This document shows, in pieces, positions 45,743 through 60,230 of a stretch of DNA of 64,000 bases. The translations under genes and the position numbers were made by a program. The stretch comes from Lycocorax pyrrhopterus obiensis (lineage: Eukaryota > Chordata > Aves > Passeriformes > Paradisaeidae): contig JACSVZ010000005.1 of NCBI GenBank assembly GCA_014706295.1, positions 19,632,172 through 19,696,171 on the forward strand. Direction: 5' to 3'. Positions within the stretch are counted from its first letter, which is position 1. Each line of letters begins with the position of its first letter. The notes under the pieces were generated by a model. The model was not told the DNA's origin, made no database searches, and was given only the letters and a program-made list of their open reading frames with translations.

Positions 45743-48700
45743 TTGAATCTGTGATTGCTGTGGTGTGCACAGTGGCTGGGCTTATTTCGGTGTTTTTGAT
45801 GGGTGCTGGATTGAGCCCACTTGTCCTGTGTCTCACTGGTTGGTCAGAGATGGACACCCAGGTTTGCGTGTGGCAGCCAGGGCTGCACAGTAGATGAGTG
45901 AAAATTCTGATGTGTGAAAGTAAAGCCATTTCCATGAAGTATTGCATCTAGGAATTAATGCATCTTCTATGACAGATTAAATGTAGGAAGCACTGCGTGT
46001 TTAATCTGATACTATTAAAAAACCCCCTAAAACTTAATTGGAAAAAAATCATCTGAATGTGTGCTTGGGAGAAAAAAATCACAAACCTGTTGGTTAGCAA
46101 GTGAGGATTAAAAAAACAACCCTCTGAGACAAGGCAAAACAAAGCAGTGTAGATCAATTGCAAATGAATTCTTTTGCTGATTATCTCTTCCCAAATTTGT
46201 CAACTTCAAGTCAAAAAATCTATGACTGGGTGTCATAAAGAAGCAATTTTAAAAGCAGTAGAGAACAGTATGGCTGCCTCTTGGATTACAGCTCACAGCT
46301 TTGGAATTCACTCCTTTTGAAGGAAATTGTTGAGTAACAGATTGCAGTAATACAGTGTATTTGTATTGGTCAAATTCCTATTATGATCACAGTGAAAAAT
46401 TATGTTCCTTTTTCTAGGGAAAGGAAATTAAATAGGCCCAGTAATCCATATAAGGAGATTGGTTTACACTAAAAGGAGGAAAGAATGTGAAGGCTAATCA
46501 GATCAATGCATACTCTCAAATCTATCTCATTAAAAAAATAAAATCAAATTGCTACTGAATTTCCAAGGAATTATATTGAAATGGCACACATGCTTTTACT
46601 GCCTTTTAATTATGAAATTATTTCGATCTGCTTGAGTCTGCTATGTAAGGGGGCTATCAGCTGTTCTTAAATATTGGCTCATAAATTCAGAATAGTTCTT
46701 TAAATGGAGGAAAATAGTATCCCTGGTCCTTCATCTGAGAATGCCAGCCCAGATCATGACAGGGTGAGAGCTACTATTTGTACTGGAGAAATCTGCATTG
46801 GTTGATTTAGGTGCACAACTTCCCTCTGGACGAGGCTTTTAAGGTTGTTATTTATGCTGTCATTTGTCAGGGGAGCACTTGGTCTCCGATGTCTGGCTGC
46901 ACAACCATGATCCACCTTCTTATGAGACCTGTGGGAATGATTATGTACTTAGTGAGAACTGGATGGAGGCCTCTGAGGTGGCCTGAGAAGGATTTTCACA
47001 TGTGATGTAAGGCATTGCCCCCCTCAGTGGGGCTGGGATGCACAGCTGGTAGGTGGTTGTGCGGCTAAGCCTCCTCTTGTGTAGATAAGACATAAAAAAA
47101 AAAAGTAAATGAAAGTGTTGTCTAAAGAGAAAAATGACAAGAAGAATGCTGAATCTCTTGCACAGCATTTCTGCTTCCAGCAAACACTTCAGTCAGGAGT
47201 TGGCCTCTGCTGTTAATATGTCAGTAAGACACATTGAAAACTTGGACTTTTTTTTTGGATGAGAAAATACAAGAGCCCAGCAGTGGATGGTGGTCTTCTG
47301 CTCAGCCTCTTGTGGAGGGCAGGGTGATGGCTGGTGGCCTTCTCTGTCTTTGCAGAAGAGCTGTGTGTGCTGGTTGGAGAGAGGATGGTGTTTGACCATC
47401 AGGCTGGGGCCTGCCAAAGCACTGCCATGGACACACAGGAGCAGCACAGGTGAGACTGACCCGTGGCTGTCCCAGCTTAAGCAGAGAGCTGGTTTTAGTG
47501 GAGATCAGGGGGAAGAGAGATGGTTACTCTTGCCTGTGGTCCTGCAGGAGGATGGCATGACTGCTTGGTGAGCTGTGTGCTGGACTTCACCCTCTGTAGA
47601 AATGAGGGACAGCAGGAGGAGGATGCCTCGCCTCTGGGCTGGTGGTGTGCTGCTGAGGGATGGCCTGAACACTGGAAGGCTCTGCAGGTGCCTATAGGAA
47701 CAGCCCAACACCTCCTGGCTTGCTGTAGGTTCACATCTGCCCAGCCGTGCTGGGTTCCTATGGCAGCTCTCCTGGGGGTGGGATCCAGGATGGGGCTGAG
47801 GTGCTCCTGTCATCTGTCAGCTGGCAAAGAGGGGAGACCACACAGTGCAGGAACCAGGAGGTCACACTCTTACTGCAACTTGTGTGAGGCTGCAGCACTG
47901 GAATAAATGAAGAGAGTGCCTGCATTTAGAGGGGTAGCCTTGAACAGGGGGGAAAATCTGCCTTGAAGAGCACTGTGCTGATGGAGCCTTCATTGTCCTT
48001 GGGAATGAGCTTTGTGACTTCTGAAGAAAGACTAGAGGTATGTTTCCATACTGAGCAGCTCTTCTGTGTTTGCTGAGAGATGGCACTTGTGTGTTGGAAT
48101 TTGCAGCAGCTTTAAAGCTGGAGGTGATAAGCTACATTTTCCCCTCTCTTGCTTTGTTCATAGGTTGTTTAGATAATGGCCTGGAAATTATATTAGTAAC
48201 CTTGTACATCACGTTTTGCTACCAGTAAAGAGTAAACAGTGCATTTGACATTTGAAGAAATGGTTCATTTTCTAAGGGATGTGATTCAGAATCTGCTTCT
48301 TGAACTAATGGACAGTATAACACTACTTTTTACTAAGTTGCACAGATTTTTACCTTGAAGATGCTCTATAAAGTGCGCTGCATTACTAGTGTTAAATAAA
48401 AGCAAATGCTTCAGATCAAATGAGAAGGCAGTGTTTGAACTGGAGAGAGGTTGAAACCCATTTCTGTGTCTAGCTTGTGATGCTTCACTGTGACATAAGC
48501 ATGAAAAATAATTAGACTCACTGGTAAGTAAATATTTGGTCCTGAAATGCATCCTGAACATACAAAGCTGGAAAGAGAGTAACCTCTCCAGATGCATGTT
48601 GATCCTCCTGGATTCGTCTCCCACCAACAGCTAGATCACAAAACAGTGTCCAGAAAACGACATCAGAAAGACATTATTGAGGGTGAAAAGTTTATAAAGG

Positions 48701-49375
48701 TTATGAACAAACCAGGCAATCTCTGCAACCTCAATCTGGTTTTTTGTGCATTGGAATACAGCCTTTAAGTATAGCATCACGTGTTTTTCCACAAGCTTCT
48801 TCCCTTGTGTAAGGGCACTGAATGAATATCCCTTAATGATTCGTTTTCTTTCTCCTTGTTGTTTGATGTCTATTTTTGAATACTTTTAAATGACACCTAA
48901 AGATAGAATTCTTCAAAATTTTCAATTACATGTGAGTACTTCATTTTCATGCTGCTTCATAATGCTCAACACTGAGAAGAAGAATGTTTCTTTCACGGAT
49001 AGAAAAACTAGAACTCAGAAGGACCTTAATTAAGACCTTTCAAGTTTGTGTTCACTGCAGTGTAACAATAGATACTCAAGTTCTGGGTCTTGGGCTTGGG
49101 TTCAGCTTCTTTGGTTAATGCTGGCTTTTACACCACACACCTTTTGTCTTCTGAAGCTGGCAAGACAAAGAGCTGGAGGGGCAATGTCCAGCTTTGATTA
49201 CTTCCACTTGGTCTTCAAATTAATAAAAAAAAGCATTAATGCACCAGACCCTGGGCTCCCTTTTAAAAAGCAGGAGCTTTTACAGATGCTGAAAAAGCTT
49301 CAGCAGAGAATTTCTTCAGCTCTCTGCAGCATTTTGTGAGAGTTCTGTCTTTCCCATGCAAGTAACTGAAAACAA

Positions 49376-49660
49376 TGTTACAGTTTTGTAAATATCTTGC
49401 AGCTGCAGGTTGTTTTGCAGAATTGTTATGGTTCTAGCTAGAAAAACATTCAGAGATGGGTGTCTTAGAACTTGGCCAATCACCTCAAGGGGTGGGTGGC
49501 CAAAGGACCAATTACCTTATGCCATTTAACACACTTTTGCGAACTAACATATAAAAGCCTTTGGAAGGATTATTAAATTGCTTCCATTTATCCCTTAGCC
49601 TGGACTCTTGTGTCGTTTCTCTACTCGTCCGCGGTGAGAACAGCGACAAGCTTTCAAGGT
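49376..49660 (+). mobile_element. Probable solo LTR, plus orientation
   Basis: The stretch starts TGTTACAG and includes two CCAAT-type boxes (GGCCAATCACC, GACCAATTACC). A TATA box follows (ACATATAAAAGCC, near 49550), then ATTAAA at 49572-49577 and a CpG-containing tail (TCGTCCGCGGTGAGAACAGCGACA). This promoter-then-signal layout is typical of avian endogenous retrovirus LTRs. TTGTAAATAT occurs just inside the left end (49386) and at the right end (49660), so the true ends are uncertain. An A18 run follows at 49671-49688. No retroviral genes are adjacent. Confidence 0.6.
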
Positions 49661-50989
49661 TGTAAATATTAAAAAAAAAAAAAAAAAATCAACTCTTATT
49701 CTATCTCCCACCTCTCAAGGCAAAAGTGATTTGGATCTGGGTATGTTCCTGCAGATGCAGCAAAAACGCACCAAACTCGACCATACCCCCAAATTGTGAC
49801 CAAAAAGTTCATGTTTATACAGACTTGAAATAAATCCTGTCAAAAGCTGAGTTCTGTTTCAAAGTCTGGGAAATGCTTTAGCTAATTAAAGAAAAGGTCA
49901 GCAGGATTTCTTACTGTAGGCAAAAAAAGGAAAGATAAATCTTTCTTATCTGCTTTGTTCTTAGAAGCAGTTGAACCATTTTGGCTGAAATTAAAATTTG
50001 CCTGAGACAGGCAAAAGGGACATGAAGTTGCAGTCCAGATGGCTAGAGCTTGGCAAAATTATAGGTAAGTAGGAATGGGGTCTAAAGATCAGAAGCATTA
50101 GGCAACTGTAATAAGCAGGGCTACCAGCTCTTCCTGTAATCAGTTATGGTATTTAATCTAAATGTCTCTTGCAGAAAGCTCTTATGCTGTTCTGAAGTGT
50201 GATCATTCATTCAGAGATTTGGAATGGACTCAAAGCTGTAGTTAAAGTGAGTTTGCTTGTGGAATGTGAGAGGGTTTTTTATCCTCTGGATAAATGATGT
50301 TAGGAATGTGTCACTTCCTCTCAGCTGATCTGTGTGACCTGTACCTGCTGTGGCCATGTAGACCTCAGGTGTCTGTGTTATTTTATCCATCCTGTAATCT
50401 CTGTAATAGATGAACAAAACAAACCTTGATCATAAGCAAATCTTTCAAAAGTTCGAGTTTGTTACTTATTTGCTGATGCATTTGTAATGAAAAGTTTTGT
50501 TCCAATCTTGTAAATGGCTCTGCCTCTTTTTTCATTTGTGTTCATGATGCTGCAGGAGTCACTGTAAACAAATTAAGGCATGTGTGGATATTTTTCCATA
50601 GAAGGCATTTCAGTACCATTTTTAAGCCCTTTGGGGACTAACCCAGCAAGAGAACTTAGTTTATAGGCTGAAAAATGATCACCTGTTCAAGGACTTGACT
50701 CTAAACACTATGAATGTGCCAGAAAATGTTTAGAATTCCTTAGTGTGCTCAGAGGAGAGGAGAAATGAAGGAAGATAAGAAAGGAGAAATGCAATTTTAT
50801 CTGTAACAGGAGCTGAGCCTGTTTAAGGTGGCAGGAGCTGCAGGGAAGATGCTGCAGTAGCCCAAGTGGAACCTCATGCCACCCTTTCGGGGAGAAAGCA
50901 CTGCTCAGTTCTGTCAGTGACATTGATGCTTGTGGTTCATGGGACAATAAAAAGTGTAAGGACCCTCAGCAGGCTGGAGCAAAGTTTCA

Positions 50990-51168
50990 TTTGGAACAGG
51001 TGGCCCAGGGAGTGTTTGAGTCACTATCCCCTGAGGGATTTAAAAACCATGTAGATGTGGTGCTTGGGGACATGGTTTAGTGGCGGACTTGGCATTGCTG
51101 GGTCAGCAGTTGGACTTGATCTTAAGAGGGCTTTTCCAGCCTAAATGGTTCTGTGATTCTGTGATTTT
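50990..51168 (+). mobile_element. CR1 LINE 3'-end fragment, plus orientation
   Basis: The typical avian CR1 3' sequence is present in order: GGTGGCCCAGGGAGTG, GAGTCACTATCCC, GATGTGGTGCTTGGGGACATG, TTGGACTTGATCTTAAGAGG and CTTTTCCAGCCTAAATGG. It ends in two copies of the 8-bp terminal unit TTCTGTGA (51149-51164) followed by T. The terminal repeat shows that the 3' end is intact and the 5' end truncated. There is no open frame. Homology may extend further left but is not clear by eye. Confidence 0.95.
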
Positions 51169-54100
51169 TAAGTAATACCAAAATGTTGAGTTGCTCTGGG
51201 TAAGAGAAAATCTGCCCTGTTTATACACATTTTGGTACTACTGGCCATCACCTACAACAAATGATGAAATCATGTGGTGACCTGAGCCCTTAGATCTTTA
51301 GGGCTGTAAAATTCCTGTGGAAATGGGATTGGTGTCTTCCACAAGCAATGCCTGTTGTGTCCCAGCCTTTCTGCAGAGGCTCTCTTGGGGAAGCAGAGAT
51401 ATATCTCCTTTTGTGTTTTTGCAGAGGTCTGAAAGTGCACAAAACTCACTGTGATGTATTTGCAGGCTTCAGGAAGGGTGTTTGTGCACGTACTGGAGTT
51501 GAGGTCGCAGTAAAACAGCAGCAGCTGAGCTCAGGGGTGAAAGGGGACAGAAATCAGGACTCCCATGTGTTATTTCTGAAGATGACCCCCTGCCTTGTCT
51601 AGGGCGAGCACTGAAGGGAGGCTTCAGGGATCCTTCTGAGAGACAAGTAGAGTCAACACAGCACTTTTCTTCATCCTCTCTACAGACAGCCATCATTTTG
51701 GGTTGCCACCTCTGCATGCAGAGGTGTCAAAGAAGGAATTTAAGGCTGATTGAGCACGGAGGATCAAGCCTTACCACTCTGCTCTCCTCTGGGCTTTGCA
51801 TGCCCCTTCTTCTGAACAGCATGCAGCTTTTCAGCCTGCTCTCAATGCAGAGGCATTTGGTTTAGTGCTCCTTATGTTTAAATCTTGTTTGCTTTTCTAA
51901 CCAGCCAGTGGCTAACACTGCTTGGCTCCCTGGCCCCCTCCCACTCCCTGTCAAGCACCCTGTCTTCCTCTCCCGGAGTGAGATGGTTGAGGAGGTCATG
52001 CAGTATTAATAGGGAAGCAGATCTCTGATTTTGTTTCTGCTTATGGACTCTGACATTTCTGACATTTTCTGAAGTGTAAAATATTTCTGAGAAAACAACA
52101 ACTTGGCTTTTACTGAAAAATTAATTATGCTGGCACTTTTCCCATTGTGGTGGGCTTCTGTCAGAGGACAAAGCCACTGACATTAGGGGGAAAGGGGGAG
52201 GTGTGGAAGGACAGCAGGAACATTAGGGAGAGGAAATCTGCATTAGCATAGAAAGATCTAATTAAGCGCGGATTATCAGGGAGCAATGGAAACTCTTCAG
52301 AAGGCATTACCTTCTGTGCACTTATGGTATAGAGCTAACATGCATCCAAGTTTATCTGCTTCATAAATTAGTTTTTCCTCTAATTACAGTTAACAGACTA
52401 TGACTTTCTCTGCTCTTCAGTGATGTTCTCTGTGTCTGCTCCCCTCAATGCAGAGATATACCTCGTCCAGCAAAGCACGTACAGCTCCTCTTGCGCCACT
52501 CTGGGGAGCGTGTGGGAGTGAAATGGGGAAAACCAACCAGGTTTGGTGCATGTGTGCACTTCTAAAGAGTTAGAGATCCAGTAAAAAACACAAGAGGAGG
52601 CAAAATACCAAAGGGCTGTGCTGTTGATCCTTTCTGACCTTTTCAGTGTTGGTTTTCCTTTTGTCCTTTGAAAGGAAGGGATCATCAGGGAGTTTCACAG
52701 TAGGGACACTAAGGAAATGATAATTCAAATTCTTGCTGAAATCTAGGATTAGGGGCAGCTTGTCCACATTAATTGCAATGATGTAGCATGGGCTTATAAA
52801 TACACACACAAGTGTTTGTACCCAGCCCCTATATGGGACAGTGGTGGTGTTGTGTCTGGTCTTGCTTCTTGCTGGGGTTTGCAATCCAGGTGTAAACAGA
52901 TGACAGCTGTTGAGTACGGACAAAAGAAGGGATGTAAAGAAACAGGTGTGTATTGATGAGCATGCAAAGAGCTGGGTCTCAGCATCACAGCACAAAGAAA
53001 AAAGGATGTGAAGGAAGAACCTGAAGATATAGAAATAAGTAGCTTTGCCCGTGTCTCTGGTAGCCCTTCAGATGAAGTGGAGCATGGGAGAAAAATCAGT
53101 CAGATAGTATATTCAAATTCCCATTTTATTTATTCAAGCGGTCTTCAAGAAGAAATGGAGATAAAATACGGGCTGATAACATGAACAGAAAAAAGGAATA
53201 GTTATTGTATTCGGAGCTTGCTTGGCCATTAGTATTCTATTAATTTTCCCCCTGCTTCTAATGATATGAGGAACACTGGATACACTTAAAAGCATGCATG
53301 CCATCAAAATGGTATCTGACAACAGTCCCTTCACTGTTTATGATGCTTTTGATTGTTAATGTAGATAAAATGTAAATGATCAGAATATAAAAACTCCCTT
53401 TTGTCTTTCTAATGTTTTCAGCTGCCTTTTAAACAAATTACATGGGAAAGTGAGTAGTCTGTTACTTAGTACAGTGGTGTCACCCAGATACTTTGAAATG
53501 CTTAGTGGTATAGAATGAAGTGGCCTTGGTTTGTTTATTTTCCTGCTAGTAATGACATTCTAGGCTGAAGTCATACTTGCTCCTCCAAAATGCAGTTGCT
53601 TTGTCCTTACTACATAATTGTAGTTTTAATGCATTTTGGTACTGTCTTACAGAGTTTTATGTCGGGATTTTAGTAAGAACAAGTGGTGGAGGTGTAGAGC
53701 TGAGCTGGGCTCTTGCCAAAATCCTTTGCAGGCAGCAGTTCAGAAAGAAAGAGCAGAACACTGTACTGGGGACTGAGGTCTCCAAAATGGGGAGCTGTGG
53801 CACCGAGAGCAGCTGTGAGGCTGGTGCTTGGTCAGGGATGAGGACAGGGCTGGTCTGGTGTCCCCATGGGCCATCTGGAAGGGAAGACTATACAGGTACC
53901 TTCAGTGGATGCAGTAGGGGAATGGGCTGGACCTGTACCTGGGAGCAGTTTGTTTTCCAAGTGCAGTGTGGTAAACCTTGGTCACTCATCTCCTGCTGCT
54001 GGTGTGTCACTGCATCAGGACATTTTATGGGCATTTGTGGTTGCCCTGGGCCACTGCCCAGGCTGGGACTGAGGTGGCTGTGTTGCAGGTCACCAGGGCC

Positions 54101-57100
54101 AGTGGTGAATAGCATCATAGCCAATGGTGAGGAGGCAGTTCTGAGGTTTCCTTGTACAGAAAAGTGCCAGATGCCTCAAACTTGAAAATACTGACTTAAA
54201 AGTCAGCTCTCTGTCTTCCGCAAGTCTTGATTTGCCCTTCTTGATGCAGTAATGTTACACACGGTTCCCTAAAGCATGCATGTTTTCTTTAAGGAAAGAG
54301 CAATACCATCTGCTGTTGCATTGTAATCAGTCTTGTGCACATATAACTAGGAGATGTAAGGTCAGTTCTTCTGCTTTCATTTGGTTCCTTCTTTCAGAAA
54401 AACTGCAGAGGTGTGCATGGGGCAGCTTTTTGTATTCCCTTTCCATTTCAGTAAGGGTTACATCCAAATGGAGCGAAGCATTTGCCATCCACCCTCTGCA
54501 GACATTAACATTTCACACTTCCAAGCCAGAGTCTTCCTTTGAGAGCTGTGCTGGCCTAGATAAACAGTAACTGCAAGGATTATCTTTCTTTTGAGGTTTA
54601 GGGTGCGTGGAGCCTCTGGGATCCTGCTTTGTGTTGGCACAAGTCAGTGCACAGTTGCAGATGCTCGGAGGAGAGGCTGGTCTTCAGCTGTAGGGACGTG
54701 CTGGTCGCTGCTTTGCAGGGGGGAAATCTTTGAGGTGGTCTCTGGCTATTTGCTTAGTAGCTCCCAGCTCTTGGGTGCTCATCTGAAAGCTAAACAAGCG
54801 TCTCTCCTTGACAGGTCACTGATGAACACACACTGCTGATTGCCATGTTGGATAAAAGCAATGTTTCGTAGTATTCAGCACTGCAAGTATTTTAAGTACT
54901 TTCTTGCTCTCCTGTAAAATGAGGTGAGCAATTGTTCTGTATTGACAGCTGGCTTGTAAATCAGCCACTCACTTGCCAGATGAGAATGTAGAAATGCCTT
55001 ATAAGCACTTTCATGTTTTGTGATCGTTTTAATTCCAGAATATTTAGAACCTCTTTGCATTGGTGCAAAGTAAAATAAAACATGGTCTCTGACAAGTGCC
55101 AAAACAAGCATGGGAGGAATCTCTCCTCTGAGGGCCTGAGAAAGGGATTTGCAGAGAAACTGCTGCAGCCCCCAGGGGAGGAGCATTGGCTTTTGGATGT
55201 TAATTTCATTGTTTAAGGTCAGATTATGTTGATCTAAATCATGCAACTAATTCCATCAACAAGCAAGACTATTTACATAGCAGATGGAATTTAAGTGCTG
55301 CTTCTCCTGCACCTCTCCCTGGTTTTGTATTTAGGTTGCACCTGAAAAAATAAACTGGTATCTATGTTAAGAGTGAGTTTATTATGCTTACCTTGTTGGA
55401 GAGGTGTTGAGCTGGGTATTTCCCTTATGGCAACTTACTTTTTATTGGTGTTTTTATGGCCCTTGCTGGGGTTGCCATTCATCTTACTTGACTTCAGAGC
55501 TGGTCTTCCAGTTGCTCTGTTTCTTTGATTGTAGTGAAAGGAAGCAGCTTCTTCTCCACATGTAGAATTGCTCTCTTTTGGCCTCTCTCCCCTGCTTGTC
55601 AAAGTCCTACCCAGAGTTAATTTTGATGTATTTGTAAATATTTTCAGTGCATAATGCAGCAACAGTGACACTGTGTAGAGAATCCAGAAAAAAAATCAAT
55701 TTGAGAGCTGGACAAAAAAATGCCTGCTAGGTAAAAACATCTGTTTCAGAAAAAAACCCCAAATGTCACAGCTTCCATTTTTCATAAGCCCAAGCTGTTG
55801 CCTTTCAGCTATCATGAACCAGGGTCTGTGGATGGGTACCTGACTCATGAACAGAGCTGGGGTTTTCCACAGGATATCCAATGGAGGGTTTCCGTGGGAA
55901 TGGTTGAGCTTTGTGCACGCTTTTTGTTTTCCCTTCTTGCTTTATCGCATGGTACCCTCTGGAAGGGGTGTGAAGGGGACAATACCTCCGCAGGCAGTTG
56001 CACAGCAATGGTGTCCCTCTGATTGCTCTTTCATTTGGGGGCCAAAGCAGGTGCCAGGACATTGGTGTGACTTTTAAGGGGGCTTGTGGCTTTGTACAAG
56101 ATCAGCAGCATGTCAGAGTGTGGCAAAAATCTGTCTGTCAAAGACGGGATCTGAAGAGGGATGGGACAGGACTGTGTTCATTGGTGTGGTGTTGCAGCCA
56201 GGGTCTATTGGCATGCAGGGTTCAGCAGCTGCCCTGATGCAAGAAAATGGATAGGTTCACTCTAAAGGTCCTGAAAGGGAGTCACTTTTCCTTTCTTTTT
56301 ACATTGCTCTGTAACTTGCCTTGTGGCTTGCACACCTCCAACTCTACACAGCACAAACATTCCTCTCTCTGCTGCAACTGTTCTGTCTCTTCCTGACAAG
56401 ACTGGGTCCTTTCTACAACCTGGTGAAGTATTAAATGAAGAATCTTAGGAGTTTTAAAGTTTGTCTCAAACTCAGTGCTGTGCTAGGATTAGGGTCCATG
56501 ACCAGATCTTCCACAGTCCTCAGATAAACTTGCATTGGGAGATGAATGGAGATAACCAGTGTTCTGATAGGAACTGATCCTTGAGTAAAGCGATGATTGC
56601 AGTGCAGTAGACTTTTTCCATTAGTAGAAATCTTCTTCATTTTACTTTTTTTCATGTTCTGGTTAGAACAGTCTGTTTTCTTGGTGCCTGCTTCTGTCTT
56701 TCCCTTCCTTTTCTCAAAAAGGAGAAGGGAAAAAAATAACCCACAAAATTTTGAAGCAGTAGTTCAGATTGGTTTCTTGTATCAAGGCATTCCTATCCCT
56801 TTGGATGGGAATTTCCCTGCATTTCAAGACTACCAAAGGAAAGCAGCACCCTTGAACAGGAGAGATGTGGTAGGACACCTGGCTCCAGGGAATTGGTTTT
56901 CCCATGACAAACTGGTCACCTGCCCAAACCTGCGTTACTGGAGCTGTGTAGGATCAGAGAATTGCTGCTCTTTTCTTTGGAGAGTGATGACATTTTCTTG
57001 CCTGTTTGGATTTCTGGATAGACAAGATGTTAGATGGAGCTAAACCAGCATTCTGCTCCTGAGAGCCAGGACCAGGATTTTTGTCTCAGTTGAGACTGTT

Positions 57101-60100
57101 TTCTCTGGGATTGTCTTTCTGCTGGAGCCCTGCTAAGTGTTTAATAGGTGCACCAGCTTCTGGGATTGCAAGCACTTTACTGGAACCCCCATTTTGTGTA
57201 CTGATATTCCCCGAGGGAAAGCAATGCTCAAGTGTTAAGAGACTGGATTCTGTTTCACCCACCTCATATTATTACTACAAATCATATTATTTTAATGAAA
57301 CAGGGATCTATGTATTAGAGAATCCATGGTGTTGGCAAAAAAATTAAAAATGCATAGGAGTTGTGATCATGTTACAATAATTGCCTCAGTGGTAACATTA
57401 ATGCTTTTTCACTTCACTTGCTCCTTGTTGATTGAACAACCCTCTTCTGTAGGCTATAAATCACAGTGGCTCTACTAATAAAGAACGAAATAGTCTAATA
57501 ATGTTTCCAAATGTAGCATGGCTTCACTATTTTAGGTGAGTGCAATCTTTTGTCTAAACCCCTGTCCAGGCTGGGAGGTGTGACTGTGCCATAGCTACAC
57601 AGTGATTTATAACAATGTCTTTGTTACTGAACTCCTTCTGTGGGAGGCAGGTTCAGACCTTAAAAAATGGTCTAGTTACCAGTAACAGAGAACTTTTAGT
57701 CATTTGCAATGGGAGATCAAGACCCCCAGTGAAATGCATCTGGTGATGGTGCCCTTCCTTCCATGTGTTCAGTGCAAACAATCAAATGCTGCAATATATT
57801 CATGGCAGGTGTTTGAAGCCTGTGATTTTACATTATGTCTGAAGTTCTGTTTTGCGTCACCACCAGAGCAGTTTCACCACTCATTGCTCTGTTTGCGTGG
57901 ATGGTGCTGCAGGCAGCGGTACCTGGTTTGGATGGTGGAAGACTGGGTATGGTGGGTTTAGGGCAGGAGAGCCCTGGGCATGCAGAGAATGGAGATTTTG
58001 TCAGTCCTGTGCCCTTCTTCAAAGTATAGAAAACAGAAGCTTCTCCTGAGCAGGTATGCCATCTGCCTGAACCCTTGCTGAAGAGAAGCTTTCCTTTGGA
58101 AATGTTGGTTTTTCAGATTGGTGAGAAGAAACATTTTAAGGGTTCTTTGTTTCATAACTGCAGTTAAAGATCTTATGAATGGCTTTTCTTGCAGCTATAG
58201 CTGAAGTAAAGCCCCGAAGTGTTAGATGCTGCTTTTTAGCTGTCACTTGAAGGTATCAGGAAGTGTTTAGTCATTTGGAATTGCCAGGTTTGTCAGATTG
58301 CTAAGGGACAGCTTCTTGGGGAGTCAGAGATATGAAACACTTGTACACACAGCTCCTGGTGCCATTTGTTTTCAACTCCAGTTGCCATCATTGCCCAGCA
58401 GCATTAAATGCAGCAATATCTTTGGATTTCTTTAGGTTATGGTGTTTGTCTTGAGCTTAAATGTTTACCAGTCCAGCCACATACTAGAAATGGCACAGGA
58501 GTGCAGCCTCTGAGGAAATCAGCAGGAACTCGCAGTGCTGCTGTTGGAGCTTGGCATTAGCAGGGTGACGTTGCTCCCACAGCGCTCTTCTGCAGATTCA
58601 GCAAGACCTTTCTGTGATGAAGTCACTTTGCTGTCTGTGAGTTTAGGCTGCCATAAATTATTGTTGCTGAATCAAGAATGCAGTGACCCTAAATAAAGCC
58701 TCTTGTAGAAAACACCCTGGTCTTTTAGCCCAACAAAAAAAGTGTCTATTCTGTAGGCAGGTGCTGCCTCTCTGCCTCTTCTGAAGCTTCATTCTGCAGC
58801 TCTTCTTGCACATCTGCTGGTCCCTGGGCTGGGGACTGTTGTCTATGCAAATCCCCTCCTTCCAGAATCACTGCTGTACCTGCTGTGGAGCAGAAATCCT
58901 GGATGGGTATGCAAAAAACCTCTTATGCAGGGACTTTGGTAAATGGAATTATTTTCATATTTTTTTGTGTGTGTGTGATAAAGAGTCAGTTGTGAAGCTG
59001 GTAGGGGGATGATTTGGGACCTGCTGGAAGATGGGCTAAAAGTGACAGATGCAGAAGAACGTTGTCGTTCTATCCGATGATGAATCGTACTCTCCAATGG
59101 CATGGTATGCTCTCCTTATTGCAAGCAGTGCTGCAGTGAGTTAATGCTGCTCTCTTCTCCTGGAGGAGGGCCCCCAGCTGCACTTTCCTGAACTCTGGTT
59201 AATCTGTTGGGTTCCCAGCTCATTAATGGACTGTGAAGCTCAGCTCCTAAAATTCTTCTCAAGTCTGGGAGTGACCTTTTGTGGCTTTTTCTGTGTGCCT
59301 CTAGGATGTAGCAGCTCTGTGTGCTGTGGCAGACTAGGAGAGAGCCAGTGTTTTTCCAGGAAGCTTATCTGAAGGTTTGTAGGTTGTGGGACATGGGCAG
59401 TGGTGAGATTCACAACAGGACTAACACCTTTGGTGGGCTTAGGGGAATTTTACACTCCCTGAAACATGTTTGTGTTGTAAAGGCAAAATTCTGGCAATGG
59501 ACTTAACCTCCCAAGCACAGAGAAGCAGAAAACAGACCAAATGCTGTAAAAGTCTCCCTTTGGAGTGTTTTCTTAGCAGCCCAGTAACTGTTCTGGCAAT
59601 AGATGATAAACGAATAGGGCTTAACTTTTAAGAGATAATTTTACGCTTCCACAACTGGGTATTGTGCTGGGAGCAGCTAAGCACAGCGAGCTGTCGTGCC
59701 TGCATAGTAAGGTTTTTGATCTGACAGGTTTTACTGTAACTTCAGAGCAGGCTGGCAGGAGCAGAGAGGTCTGGGGGGTAACAGGGCTCAATGAAATCTG
59801 TGCCGAGGGGGTGCCAGGAGGCTGGCTCTAAGCAGCAAAGTCCTGCAGAGGACTTACAAAATGAGCAATTTGTGCCTAATTCCTTTAAGTTTTTCTCATA
59901 GCTAGGTAAGCTTTTGCTGCAGTACCCTTGGAGGTATCTACGTGCCTTTACCTGCTTACAGGTAAAGAGTGTGTCTGTGTGTGAGAGTCACCAAATGCAT
60001 TCCCTCATACTCCTTCCCAGGCTGCCTGTAGAAAACAAGTTGAAGCTTTTCAGATGTACCCAACGTGCCTAGATAAAACATATTGGAAACACTGTGAAAA

Positions 60101-60170
60101 AGCTCAGCCCTTGGTCTAGCAAGGGCTCTCTGAGTAATGCCAAATGCTGAACCAGCTTTGTTAGCTAAAT

Positions 60171-60230
60171 TGCTGGTTTTAATGTTTTCATTGCTTAAAT
60201 AGCTGGCTTTAATGTTTTCATTGCTTAAAA
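60171..60230. repeat. Two tandem copies of a 30-bp unit
   Basis: The unit GCTGGTTTTAATGTTTTCATT, continuing GCTTAAAT, occurs at 60171-60200 and again at 60201-60230 with few differences. A degenerate third start (GCTGGTTTTAGCGTTTT) lies near 60257. It is too regular to be chance and probably reflects a local duplication. Confidence 0.85.

Noticed and set aside
53577..54185. 202-codon plus-strand open frame in GPC3 intron 2
   Set aside because: It resembles no GPC3 exon or known protein and has a Trp/Cys/Gly-rich composition typical of chance translation.
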